From Bacteroidota bacterium (GTDB lineage Bacteria > Bacteroidota > Ignavibacteria > Ignavibacteriales > Melioribacteraceae): a stretch of 13,881 bases of DNA. Below the pieces are notes generated by a model that worked only from the letters and a program-made list of their open reading frames with translations, made no database searches and was not told where the DNA came from. How positions within the stretch are numbered: the stretch's first letter is position 1; each line of letters begins with the position of its first letter. The stretch lies in contig JAJYMU010000067.1 in assembly GCA_021786655.1 (NCBI GenBank), forward strand, positions 1 through 13,881, read 5' to 3'. The position numbers and the translations under genes are program-made. Of this stretch, positions 1 through 8,181 are shown piece by piece.

Positions 1-1
1 T

Positions 2-769
2 TTCGAAATCCTGCCCGACCTCTATATGAAGGCATTCATTAGGGAGTTTGCACAGTATATTGATCTGGATCCCAACGCGATAATTCAAAAGTTTGAAAAT
101 GCTAAACAAGGCAAACCTGAAGAAGCGCCGGTCACCGAAACTGCCGCTGAAGCACCTCAAGAAGCTATAACCGAAGAGAAAGCAGGGAAAAAATTTGATT
201 CGGTAGAGACTGCACCGTTGACTGCTTCTGCTTATGAGAATGTTAAAACTAAAAAGCTGAATACAAATTATGTGTATGTCGGTACGATAGCGGTACTTGT
301 ACTAATATTGGTTTATGTGTTGTTTGTAAAGAGTTCTTCACCGGACATTATTCAAGAAAGTTTCTCACAACAAACATCAAATCAAGATAAACCCCGCTAT
401 GAAATGACTGAGCAGAATAATAATCCTTCGCAAGATAATTCCATGCAATCAAATTCAAACATGTCTGATAGTCTCAGACTTTCCGTACAAACTTTAAGCC
501 GCGTATGGGTAAAAGTTGCTTCCGACGGAAAAATTATTACTCAGCAAGTTTATCAACCGGATTCAAAATTAAATTTTGCAGCCAGCAAGAATTTTAGTGT
601 AACGGTTGGCAATGCAGGTATGGTGAAATTATTACTCAATAATAAACCGATTCAAAATATTGGCAAGACGGGAGAAATCAGAAACTTATATATAACGCCG
701 GATACAATTCGATATTATACAATTATCCTACCGACAAAGAATGAAACAAAGCCCGCAAAAAAGAATTGA
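2..769 (+). CDS. RodZ-like membrane protein, 5'-truncated by window edge
   Basis: The reading frame is open from base 2, so the true start is upstream; the ATG at 26 lies inside the conserved end of the N-terminal domain. The first residues (FEILPDLYMKAFIREFAQYI then DLDP) match the last part of the HTH_25 helix-turn-helix domain of RodZ-type proteins, whose usual form is LPxxYVRGFLRxYAxxLGLDP. A Glu/Ala/Lys-rich linker follows, then one membrane helix at about bases 266-331 and a Ser/Asn/Gln-rich periplasmic linker. The C-terminal beta-rich segment (LSRVWVKVASDGK to the end) fits the RodZ C-terminal domain DUF4115. RodZ ties MreB filaments to the membrane during rod-shape growth. That role is inferred, since MreB and most of the HTH are outside the window. 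The 3' end overlaps ligA by 29 bases. Confidence 0.8.
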   Translation, partial: FEILPDLYMKAFIREFAQYIDLDPNAIIQKFENAKQGKPEEAPVTETAAEAPQEAITEEKAGKKFDSVETAPLTASAYENVKTKKLNTNYVYVGTIAVLVLILVYVLFVKSSSPDIIQESFSQQTSNQDKPRYEMTEQNNNPSQDNSMQSNSNMSDSLRLSVQTLSRVWVKVASDGKIITQQVYQPDSKLNFAASKNFSVTVGNAGMVKLLLNNKPIQNIGKTGEIRNLYITPDTIRYYTIILPTKNETKPAKKN

Positions 770-2756
770 AGAATTGCGCGACCTGATACGTGAGTATGAC
801 TATAACTATTTCGTACTTAACCAGCCGTCAATCAGCGATTATGAATACGATCGACTTTTTAACGAACTGGTTAGACTCGAAAAAGAAAATCCTCAGTTCA
901 TAAGTCCGGATTCACCAACGCAAAGAGTCGGCTCCGATCTTACCAAAGAATTCAAACCTGTGACGCATAAAACACCGATGCTGAGTTTATCAAACACATA
1001 CAGCGAAAACGAACTTTATGAGTTCGATAGACGTGTTAAAGAAGGATTGCCGAACAACGAGAAAGTTGAATATGTCTGTGAATTGAAAATAGACGGACTC
1101 TCAATCAGTTTGAAGTACTTAAACGGGAAATTAAACGTTGCGGCTACAAGAGGAGACGGTTCCGTTGGAGAAGAAGTTACTAATAATGTAAAAACGATTC
1201 GCACTGTTCCGCTTAACATTAGAAAGCACCCTACAGCAAAATTAAAGCTGAATGAATTTGAGGTACGCGGCGAAGTTTACATGGAATCCGAGCCGTTCAA
1301 AAAATTGAATGAAGATAGAGAACTGAACGGCGAAAAAGTTTTTGCAAATCCAAGAAACTCGGCAGCAGGCACGCTTAAACTTCAGGACCCTCAAATTGTT
1401 GCCAAGCGTCCGCTACAGGTGTTCCTCTATAATTTCTTAAGCGATTCAGCGGAGATAAAATCCCAAACGGAAAACCTGAGCTTGCTAAATGATCTTGGCT
1501 TTCGGATCAATAAAAATTTTAAATTGTGCAAAACGATTGACGAAGTAATTAATTATTGTCGCGAGTGGGAAGACAAGCGCGACAAACTTCCGTACGAAAT
1601 CGACGGCGTTGTTATTAAAGTCAATTCGTTGAAGCAGCAAAAAATTCTCGGCAACATTGCCAAATCACCTCGTTGGGCAGTCGCTTATAAATTCAAGGCG
1701 AAACAAGCTGTTACCAAGCTGCACACAATCACTTGGCAGGTTGGAAGAACCGGCACCTTAACACCGGTCGCTGAATTGGAACCGGTGTTTTTAGCTGGTT
1801 CTACAATTAGTCGTGCAACGTTGCATAACATCGACGAAATTAAACGGAAAGACATCCGTGAAGGCGACACGGTTATAATTGAAAAAGGGGGAGACGTAAT
1901 TCCGAAAGTTGTTTCTGTTGATTTATCTAAGCGAAGTGAGGACTCACGGGAAACGAAACTGCCCGCCAAATGCCCTGTATGCGGCTCAAAATTGTTTAAA
2001 CCGGAAGACGAGGTGGCGGTTTATTGTGAAAACAATTTATGTCCCGCTCAAGTTAAAGGAAGAATTTCTCATTTTGCCGCTCGCGGCGCAATGGATATCG
2101 AAGGCTTGGGCGAGGCGCTGATTAATTTGTTCGTTGATCTTGAGTTCATTCACAACTATGCCGATATATATTCGCTGAAAGAAAGAAGAGAAGAATTAAT
2201 TCAGATTGAAAGACTTGGCGAAAAGAGTGTTGATAATTTGCTCTTATCAATTGAAACCAGTAAGCAGCGTCCGTTTGACAAAGTATTATTTGCTCTGGGA
2301 ATTCGTTATGTTGGTTCCGGCGCTGCAAAAAAATTGGCAGATCATTTTGAGTCAATATCGGCTTTAGCTAAAGCCGGTGAAACGGAAATAGAAGCAATCC
2401 ATGAGATCGGCTCGAGTATCAGCCAAAGTGTCAGCAGATTCTTTTCCGATGAGCACAACAAAAAAATAATTGAAAGACTTAAAAAAGCCGGACTTAAATT
2501 TGAGATTGAGAAGAAACATAAAAGGTCAAATACCCTGGAAGGAAAATCATTCGTGCTGACCGGTACATTATCTACCATGTCCAGAGACGAAGCAAAGGAG
2601 AAGGTTATTGAGAATGGCGGTACAGTCCTTTCTGCGGTAAGCAAGAATACGTCGTACGTTGTTGCCGGCGAAAAACCGGGATCAAAATTTGACAAAGCGC
2701 AGAAATTAAATGTGCCGATTTTATCCGAAGAAGAATTTCTTAAAATGATCGAATAA
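741..2756 (+). CDS. ligA: NAD-dependent DNA ligase LigA
   Basis: LigA seals nicks in duplex DNA using NAD+ during replication and repair in the cytoplasm. The 671-residue length is standard and all domains are present in order. The Ia domain is N-terminal (YDYNYFVLNQPSISDYEYD), with the DSPTQRVGS motif. The adenylation domain carries the nucleophile Lys116 in KIDG (116-119) and EIDGVVIKV further on. An OB fold follows. The zinc finger is Cys411, Cys414, Cys429 and Cys434 (CX2CX14CX4C), then helix-hairpin-helix repeats (MDIEGLGEALI, IERLGEKSVDNLL, LFALGIRYVG) and a BRCT domain at about 597-671. The ATG at 741 sits inside the end of the RodZ-like gene and has no clear Shine-Dalgarno, so translational coupling is plausible. 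No catalytic residue appears to be missing. Confidence 0.98.
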   Translation: MKQSPQKRIEELRDLIREYDYNYFVLNQPSISDYEYDRLFNELVRLEKENPQFISPDSPTQRVGSDLTKEFKPVTHKTPMLSLSNTYSENELYEFDRRVKEGLPNNEKVEYVCELKIDGLSISLKYLNGKLNVAATRGDGSVGEEVTNNVKTIRTVPLNIRKHPTAKLKLNEFEVRGEVYMESEPFKKLNEDRELNGEKVFANPRNSAAGTLKLQDPQIVAKRPLQVFLYNFLSDSAEIKSQTENLSLLNDLGFRINKNFKLCKTIDEVINYCREWEDKRDKLPYEIDGVVIKVNSLKQQKILGNIAKSPRWAVAYKFKAKQAVTKLHTITWQVGRTGTLTPVAELEPVFLAGSTISRATLHNIDEIKRKDIREGDTVIIEKGGDVIPKVVSVDLSKRSEDSRETKLPAKCPVCGSKLFKPEDEVAVYCENNLCPAQVKGRISHFAARGAMDIEGLGEALINLFVDLEFIHNYADIYSLKERREELIQIERLGEKSVDNLLLSIETSKQRPFDKVLFALGIRYVGSGAAKKLADHFESISALAKAGETEIEAIHEIGSSISQSVSRFFSDEHNKKIIERLKKAGLKFEIEKKHKRSNTLEGKSFVLTGTLSTMSRDEAKEKVIENGGTVLSAVSKNTSYVVAGEKPGSKFDKAQKLNVPILSEEEFLKMIE

Positions 2757-2758
2757 AA

Positions 2759-3289
2759 ATGTTTGAAAGCTTAAAACAGAAATATGCCCGTTTTATAATT
2801 CGCAGAAAATTTCTTCGTAAGGAAGCTTCAGCTGTCTCATACAATAAGATTCTATCCGACGCTATTGATTTCTTTTTTATAATGCCGGAACATGATGACG
2901 ATTTTTACCATAGTCTGGATATTCTCAAGTATTATCTTATTCATAAAAAAGTAATCACACTTTTTTTGCCAGCACACAAGTATAATCTCATTCCGGAAAA
3001 AGATAAGTATAAATTTGTTTCATTTCTTCCAGACCATGTAAACCGGGTGTATCTGCCTAGGAAGAATATGATTGCCAGTTTGAGCGCAAGGGAGTACGAT
3101 GTTGTGATTGATCTTAATCGAACCGAGAATATTTTCTTCAGCGCGGTAGCCAACATTGTCAAATCGAAGGTTAGAGCTAGTTTCGGAAAAGGCAAATCTG
3201 ATGAGTATTATAACCTCGTAATAGGCGGTAAAAACCAAGAATCCGAAACCGCCTACCGCAGTTTCTTGAGTTACCTAAAGATGTTCTGA
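2759..3289 (+). CDS. Small protein resembling the N-terminal half of a GT9 (heptosyltransferase-like) glycosyltransferase
   Basis: This 176-residue soluble protein starts 2 bases after the ligA stop and is presumably cotranscribed with it. After a basic N-terminus (YARFIIRRKFLRKEA) it shows alternating hydrophobic strands and helices. The order is IDFFFIMPEHDDDF, a helix DILKYYLIHKK, a strand VITLFLPAHKY, then YDVVIDLNRTENIFFSAVAN and KVRASFGKG. The YDVVIDLN segment followed by a small-residue helix and a GF/SFG turn resembles the N-terminal Rossmann half of family 9 glycosyltransferases such as WaaC/WaaF, and also the small Bacteroidota DUF6913 proteins. The C-terminal half, which would bind the NDP-sugar, is absent: the frame stops at TGA after KMF with no related sequence in the following 75 bases. 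It may be a conserved stand-alone family or a decayed enzyme; the clean frame favours the former. Enzymatic activity is doubtful. Confidence 0.6.
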   Translation: MFESLKQKYARFIIRRKFLRKEASAVSYNKILSDAIDFFFIMPEHDDDFYHSLDILKYYLIHKKVITLFLPAHKYNLIPEKDKYKFVSFLPDHVNRVYLPRKNMIASLSAREYDVVIDLNRTENIFFSAVANIVKSKVRASFGKGKSDEYYNLVIGGKNQESETAYRSFLSYLKMF

Positions 3290-3349
3290 TAGAAGATAAT
3301 GTTTGGATTATTACCGTGAATTTTTAGATTAGTAGTATAAAATTAATTA

Positions 3350-3364
3350 TTTAAGTAGCTTAAA
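3350..3364. promoter_or_regulatory. Perfect 15-base dyad abutting the STAS gene start
   Basis: TTTAAG-TAG-CTTAAA forms a perfect 6-base inverted repeat with a 3-base centre, ending at the base just before the ATG at 3365. It lies in the 75-base gap between the GT9-like gene and the STAS gene. It could be a small operator or a weak hairpin at the initiation region. It is AT-rich and short, so chance occurrence is possible. Confidence 0.3.
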
Positions 3365-3727
3365 ATGAGTGAAAACTTCAATTATGAGTTAAAAAAGATA
3401 GGCGAAATAGCCATCTTTAAACTGAACGAGAAACGATTTGACGCTTCTATAGCGGGATTTGTAAAGGGTGAATTTACAATTCTTCTTCATACCGAAGACG
3501 TTAAAAAGCTTATCATAGACCTTTCGGAAGTGGAATATTGCGACAGCTCCGGGTTAAGTGCTATTCTTCTTGCATTCAGAATTTTACAATCAAACGAAGG
3601 ACAAATTCGTTTGGCCTCGCCGACAAAAAATGTTAAAACGCTAATCGAAATTTCGCAGCTTGACCGGGTACTTAATGTCTGCAACACGGTAAATGAAGCT
3701 GTTAAAGAACTAGAAACTGTTCAATAG
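3365..3727 (+). CDS. STAS-domain anti-sigma factor antagonist (SpoIIAA/RsbV-like)
   Basis: This 120-residue single-domain protein has the STAS fold signature. The conserved strand KKLIIDLSEVEYCDSSGLSA leads into a helix with the DSSG motif at residues 60-63. Ser61/Ser62 occupy the position phosphorylated by anti-sigma kinases in SpoIIAA and RsbV. IRLASPTKNVKTLIEISQLDRVLNV matches the next strand and helix. Proteins of this family bind an HPK-like (RsbW/SpoIIAB-type) kinase, and phosphorylation switches partner release. No such kinase, phosphatase or sigma factor is encoded in the window, so the target is unknown; in this lineage it could as well be a two-component or secretion-stress module. 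The gene stands between gaps of 75 and 90 bases, so it may be its own transcription unit. The start codon lacks a Shine-Dalgarno and is preceded by a dyad. Confidence 0.9.
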   Translation: MSENFNYELKKIGEIAIFKLNEKRFDASIAGFVKGEFTILLHTEDVKKLIIDLSEVEYCDSSGLSAILLAFRILQSNEGQIRLASPTKNVKTLIEISQLDRVLNVCNTVNEAVKELETVQ

Positions 3728-3730
3728 ATT

Positions 3731-3750
3731 AATAACGGCCATTAGTTATT
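3731..3750. other. Weak inverted repeat after the STAS gene (possible terminator stem, no T-tract)
   Basis: AATAAC and GTTATT form a perfect 6-base stem around an 8-base loop, 4 bases after the STAS stop codon. The stem is mostly A-T pairs and no run of T follows, so an intrinsic terminator is not well supported. The rest of the gap to 3817 shows nothing else recognisable. Confidence 0.2.
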
Positions 3751-3817
3751 GCATTGTTGATATCAATTCCAGAATCGTCTGCTTCACCGGCATTTCGAAA
3801 ATAATTCTATTCGACTA

Positions 3818-6010
3818 ATGATAAATAACAAAACAAAGCTAAATATTCGTTCCAGTCTTAGAATAAAGTTGCTGATTGTTTTCGTGACGGCTCTGATTAT
3901 TGTGCTGTTTTTTCCCAGCGGCGAATCGATTGAATCGGAAGTGAATGTCGGTTCGGTATGGATCCGCGATGATTTAATAGCCTCCAAAACTTTTGAAATA
4001 CTGAAGGATCCGACAATTTATGAAAATGAAAAAATCCAAGCGGCAAAACGGATTCAGCCAATCTTCATCAGAAATTCCGGGTTGGAAAAAATTCTGCTGG
4101 ATTCGCTAACAAAGTATAATTCAAATCTACAGAAACTAATCGGCTCAGTTGTTACTCAACAAAAAAACACAACTTTTCTGAGCGACCAGTCATTCACGGT
4201 ATTCGTCAGATTGAAGACCAAACCGAGAACATTCCTTGGCGCCAAAGTTCACTCGCTTAATGAAGTTGCTTCACTTTCGAAAAATATTCTTTCCAAAATT
4301 TATCAGCGCGGCATTCTCAATTTATCATTTAAGGAAATTCCACGCGACAGTATTTCCATCCGCGACGGCAAGTACGAAAGAATTTATTCCAAATATTCAT
4401 TTCTGGACCGCGACGGAGTGAACGACCTTTTAAATTCGAGCATAAAAGAAGCTGCCGGTAACAACGGTGAATTAAACGAAGCGATCGAAGAGTACATCCA
4501 CAATTTCGTTAAGCCGGAGTTGTTATATAGCGCTGCGCTTACTCAGAACGCAATTGACAACGCGAAGGAGCGAGTTCCGCGTAACGTCGGCATCGTAAAT
4601 GAGAACGAAAAAATTGTATCGAAACATGACCGTATCACGCCGGAAATAAAACTTAAAATTGATTCTTACAGAATTGCCAAAGGCGAGGAAACCGGTTTTC
4701 TCGGAAACTTCTCTCAGACTCTGGGAAAGTTTCTTCACATTCTTCTAATTATGGTTCCGTTTATTATTTACATCTATTTATTCAGAAAGAAAATTTACAA
4801 GGACAATCTCAAAATCCTCCTTATCTCCTCGATCATCTTATTCATTTCGCTCTTAACATTTTTGATCTACCAGATTGATGTTGTTTCGCCAGTTGAGTTT
4901 TTAGTCCTTGTTCCGGTTGCCTCAATGCTTCTTACAATCATTTTCGATTCGCGTGTTGGATTTTACGGAACGGTTATCGTTTCATTGATTGTTGGCGGTT
5001 TACGCGGCAACGACTATGCATTTGCGGTAATGAATATTATAGCCGGCGGTCTCTCTGCATATACTGTCCGCGACATCAAAAATAGAACACAAATTTTCAG
5101 ATCGTTCCTTTACATTCTAATTGGTTATGTTGTAAGCATTCTTGCATTCGGTTTGGAAAGGTTCGATTCATTCAGCCAAATGATTTTAAGTTTTGCTTTT
5201 GCCGGCTCCAATGCATTGATCAGTCCCGTTCTTACTTACGGCTTGATAATTTTCTTCGAGAGACTTTTCAAAATTACGACAGACCTTACCTTGTTGGAGT
5301 TAACCGATTTCAATCATCCGCTTTTGAAAGAAATGGCAAAGTCTGCACCGGGCACGTTTAATCATTCCATAGCTATGGGAACACTTGCGGAAACAACAGC
5401 TGAAGCAATAGGCGCAAATCCGATTCTTGCGCGCATTGGCGCTTACTATCACGATATCGGTAAGACGCTCGACCCCGAAAGTTTTGTAGAGAATCAATTG
5501 ACCAGCGAAAACATTCACGAAAAATTAGCGCCTGAAAAGAGTGTGCGGCTGATTTTGGATCATGTTAAAAAGGGAATTGAACTGGCTGAAAAAAATAATT
5601 TGCCTAAGGAAGTGATCGACTTTATACCGATGCATCACGGCACAATGGTGATTTCTTTCTTTTATGAGAAAGCCAAAGAAATTCACGGCGAGAACAACGT
5701 GGATGTTGACGAGTTCCGCTATCCCGGACCGAAACCTAATTCCAAGGAAACTGCTATCGTGATGCTGGCAGATGCGTGCGAATCAACCGTGCGGGCGATG
5801 ACAAACGCAGATTCACAAAAAATTGAGAACGTAATTTCCAATCTAATAAACAGCCGCATCGATGACGGTCAACTTGATGAAGCGCCGTTAACGTTTAACG
5901 ATATCAGAAAAATCAAAGAGTCTTTCTTGAGCATACTTGTCGGCCATCAACACAAAAGAATCCGTTATCCTCAGCAAGAAGAATTAGAAAATACTAAACC
6001 GGAAGAATGA
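3818..6010 (+). CDS. 7TM-HD phosphohydrolase, PgpH-type (probable cyclic-di-AMP phosphodiesterase)
   Basis: The 730-residue protein has the full PgpH layout. One N-terminal membrane helix lies at about 16-33, followed by an extracytoplasmic domain of about 265 residues (7TMR-HDED type). A bundle of about seven helices runs roughly from 304 to 490, and a cytoplasmic HD domain completes the protein. Metal ligands are recognisable: His516 in FNHS, His545-Asp546 in YYHDIGK, His606-His607 in MHHG, and Asp652 in LADACE. Characterised PgpH proteins (Listeria) hydrolyse c-di-AMP to pApA. The substrate here is inferred from family membership, and no c-di-AMP synthase is in the window. The ATG at 3818 is followed directly by a basic stretch and the first helix, supporting this start. 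xerD begins 6 bases after its stop, suggesting cotranscription. Confidence 0.92.
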   Translation: MINNKTKLNIRSSLRIKLLIVFVTALIIVLFFPSGESIESEVNVGSVWIRDDLIASKTFEILKDPTIYENEKIQAAKRIQPIFIRNSGLEKILLDSLTKYNSNLQKLIGSVVTQQKNTTFLSDQSFTVFVRLKTKPRTFLGAKVHSLNEVASLSKNILSKIYQRGILNLSFKEIPRDSISIRDGKYERIYSKYSFLDRDGVNDLLNSSIKEAAGNNGELNEAIEEYIHNFVKPELLYSAALTQNAIDNAKERVPRNVGIVNENEKIVSKHDRITPEIKLKIDSYRIAKGEETGFLGNFSQTLGKFLHILLIMVPFIIYIYLFRKKIYKDNLKILLISSIILFISLLTFLIYQIDVVSPVEFLVLVPVASMLLTIIFDSRVGFYGTVIVSLIVGGLRGNDYAFAVMNIIAGGLSAYTVRDIKNRTQIFRSFLYILIGYVVSILAFGLERFDSFSQMILSFAFAGSNALISPVLTYGLIIFFERLFKITTDLTLLELTDFNHPLLKEMAKSAPGTFNHSIAMGTLAETTAEAIGANPILARIGAYYHDIGKTLDPESFVENQLTSENIHEKLAPEKSVRLILDHVKKGIELAEKNNLPKEVIDFIPMHHGTMVISFFYEKAKEIHGENNVDVDEFRYPGPKPNSKETAIVMLADACESTVRAMTNADSQKIENVISNLINSRIDDGQLDEAPLTFNDIRKIKESFLSILVGHQHKRIRYPQQEELENTKPEE

Positions 6011-6016
6011 TCATTC

Positions 6017-6907
6017 ATGGAGGATTTTCTAAAAGAATATCTCAGTATTCTTCGCTTCGAAAAAAATCTTTCCGAGAATACAACTAATGCTTACAAAAAC
6101 GATTTGCAAAAATTTTTGAACTTCGTTCAAGAAAAAAACGTAACTGACTACAATCAAATTACAGCCGGTCACATCGCAAAATTTTTTGAGCATCAAAAAA
6201 ATAACGGAATCGATAGCGCGACAACCGCAAGATACATGTCATCCATAAAAGGGTTTTTCGGTTACCTTGAGGACAACAATTACATTGAGAAAAATCCGAC
6301 TTCTACGCTTTCCCGGGTAAAAAAGTCGCGTAAGCTTCCGGCGGTTTTATCTTTTCCCGAAATCGAACGCATTCTCAATTCTCCCAAAACAGATGATGTT
6401 ACCGGGTTGCGTGATAAAGCGATTCTGGAAACGTTTTATTCTTCCGGTCTGCGCGTTTCGGAATTGATCAATCTGAAAGTAAACGATCTCTATTTCGCCG
6501 ATGAGGTTGTGCGCGTGTTCGGCAAAGGTTCGAAAGAAAGAATTGTGCCGATGGGCAGTAGTGCTATCAATTGGCTGAAGGAGTATTTGACGAAATCACG
6601 ACCGATGTTAGAAAAGAAAAATAAAAGTCAGAACTACGTTTTCCTTAACAAACGCGGCACAAAGCTTTCCAGAATGTGGATATGGAAAATCGTCAATCAT
6701 TACGCGCATGAAGCCGGCATTACGAAAGAAATTCATCCGCACACTTTCCGTCATTCATTTGCAACTCATTTGCTGGAAGGCGGAGCCGATCTTCGTGCCG
6801 TTCAAGAAATGCTTGGACACGCCGATATCTCAACAACGCAGATTTACACGCATGTTGATCGTAATTATATCAAACAAGTTCACAAGGATCATCATCCGCG
6901 CGGATAA
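6017..6907 (+). CDS. xerD: Tyrosine recombinase XerD
   Basis: This is a 296-residue site-specific recombinase with the N-terminal SAM-like core-binding domain (about 1-90) and a C-terminal catalytic domain. Catalytic residues are all visible: Arg146 (SGLRVSEL), Lys170 (GKGSKER), His242 and Arg245 (HTFRHSFATHLL), His268 (LGH) and nucleophile Tyr277 (IYTHV). The C-terminus ends in HKDHHPRG, the XerD-type ending, whereas XerC usually ends around HPRA. XerD acts with XerC and FtsK at dif sites to resolve chromosome dimers at division. No dif site was recognised here. The length and lack of neighbouring mobile genes argue for the housekeeping recombinase rather than an integrase. It follows the PgpH-type gene after 6 bases. 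Confidence 0.93.
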   Translation: MEDFLKEYLSILRFEKNLSENTTNAYKNDLQKFLNFVQEKNVTDYNQITAGHIAKFFEHQKNNGIDSATTARYMSSIKGFFGYLEDNNYIEKNPTSTLSRVKKSRKLPAVLSFPEIERILNSPKTDDVTGLRDKAILETFYSSGLRVSELINLKVNDLYFADEVVRVFGKGSKERIVPMGSSAINWLKEYLTKSRPMLEKKNKSQNYVFLNKRGTKLSRMWIWKIVNHYAHEAGITKEIHPHTFRHSFATHLLEGGADLRAVQEMLGHADISTTQIYTHVDRNYIKQVHKDHHPRG

Positions 6908-6936
6908 ATCTTGCGGCAGTTTCGTATTTTTAGATT

Positions 6937-8175
6937 ATGAGATTGAAGAATAGACAAGTTGTTTTGATATGTATCGTCGCCGCGTTCATCTTTTCTTCAT
7001 GCGACGGAACAAAAAGCGGTCCTGAGGATTCGGATACTTATTCAATCAAGATCGGCGAGTTTCCCGATATCAACAGCGCAAAAGATTTCAGAATAAAACT
7101 GAACAGAAATATTGCCGACTCTTCCAGGATCGAAAAATTCAGCGACAACCTTTACAGAGTTCTCTTGGGAAAATACAAGAGTTCATTCGGCGCCGGAAAA
7201 AATGCCTACAGGCTTAATGCAAATGGACTGATCCGTACTTATTCCATCATGAAAGACAGACACGAAACGCTCGACGAATTCCGCAACGTTCTATTTGTTG
7301 CGAGGTATCTCGGCAGACCGAGTGTTTTCAGCGTTGATATATTTTCAAAGCAGACCGAGTTAATATGGAGCAGTCAAAATGAGAGCGTTATTTCTTTGAA
7401 CACTTCTGATGACCGCAGTATTGCTTTTGTAACGACCGCCACATCTTACGGAGTGCGAAGCAATCTGCCGTACGTTCACGGCGTGAGTGTGTATCAGCTG
7501 CAGCGTGAAGCCAGCGTAATGAACAAGCTGAAAGATATCGGCGACTGCGCTCAGCTTTACACCTACTGGGAAAACAGCGATACATTTAAGGTTAACGTTA
7601 CGTCGATCGATACAATCGATTCACGAAAAATCCACCAGAATATTTTTCCGTTTGATCTCTCCGGAAAGCTTAACAAGGTGAGTGAACGCAAGTTCAATCT
7701 CGTCACGGATGGTTTTCCTTTGCCGCCTAACCGAACGCCCGAATATATTTCTCCGAACAACAGATTTCAGTTTCGCACAATTGCAACCGACAGCGAATAT
7801 GATTGTTACATAAAAGATGTGCAAGAGCGATCCGATGTTCTGGTGGCTTCAAGCAAACGAAAAGTTCTGGACGCCAGATGGTCGGATGACGGCGACTACC
7901 TTTTCATTATCACCGAAAATTCAGTTTTGCCGGTCAGTCCAAAAAAAACGCAACCTAACGGGGAACTGATTGTAATCAATGCCGTTCAAAAAAAACTGAT
8001 TGCCGATTTCAACAGCTATAGGTATAGCAATATATTAGTTCATGGAAACTTCTTAATTTTCGACGAGCGGTTAAATGATCTTTCAAGGATAAATATTTTC
8101 GATTTTGTCCGTAATAAAATCTATTATACGTTAGTAATTACCGGCGGGTGCGGATTAGTTAACCTGCCCATGTGA
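6937..8175 (+). CDS. SPOR-domain lipoprotein with a probable C-terminal beta-propeller
   Basis: The N-terminus has a basic start, a hydrophobic helix (VVLICIVAAFIF) and a lipobox-like FSSC with Cys22, so this is probably a lipid-anchored envelope protein. Residues of about 33-100 (YSIKIGEFPDINSAKDFRIK through YRVLLGKYKS) fit a SPOR domain, which binds denuded peptidoglycan strands at division sites. The remaining roughly 300 residues are beta-rich, with WD40/TolB-like pieces such as VLDARWSDDGDYLFIITE, SLNTSDDRSIAFVTT and GNFLIFDERLNDLSRI. The blade count cannot be fixed by eye. The gene lies 29 bases after xerD and 6 bases before the ABC exporter. The function is unknown; a role at the septum or in envelope assembly is inferred from the SPOR domain and the neighbours. 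Asp at +2 after the Cys is an inner-membrane retention signal in E. coli, but may not apply here. Confidence 0.7.
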   Translation: MRLKNRQVVLICIVAAFIFSSCDGTKSGPEDSDTYSIKIGEFPDINSAKDFRIKLNRNIADSSRIEKFSDNLYRVLLGKYKSSFGAGKNAYRLNANGLIRTYSIMKDRHETLDEFRNVLFVARYLGRPSVFSVDIFSKQTELIWSSQNESVISLNTSDDRSIAFVTTATSYGVRSNLPYVHGVSVYQLQREASVMNKLKDIGDCAQLYTYWENSDTFKVNVTSIDTIDSRKIHQNIFPFDLSGKLNKVSERKFNLVTDGFPLPPNRTPEYISPNNRFQFRTIATDSEYDCYIKDVQERSDVLVASSKRKVLDARWSDDGDYLFIITENSVLPVSPKKTQPNGELIVINAVQKKLIADFNSYRYSNILVHGNFLIFDERLNDLSRINIFDFVRNKIYYTLVITGGCGLVNLPM

Positions 8176-8181
8176 GAATCA

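Noticed and set aside
2342..2695. Antisense open frame of 117 codons opposite the ligA 3' end
   Set aside because: The plus strand encodes the HhH and BRCT domains of LigA; the antisense frame has no independent support.
3303..3341. Possible sigma-70 type promoter (TTGGAT or TTACCG with TATAAA at 3336-3341) before the STAS gene
   Set aside because: Spacers are 27 and 19 bases, the -35 candidates are poor, and the region is so AT-rich that TATAAA is expected by chance. A promoter may exist here but cannot be placed.
3728..3817. Intrinsic terminator after the STAS gene
   Set aside because: The only stem (3731-3750) is 6 base pairs, mostly A-T, and lacks a following T-tract.
6017..6907. Tyrosine recombinase as a sign of a mobile element
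   Set aside because: The XerD-type C-terminus (HHPRG), housekeeping neighbours and absence of att-like repeats, a tRNA or cargo genes point to the chromosomal XerD. No dif-like site was recognised nearby.
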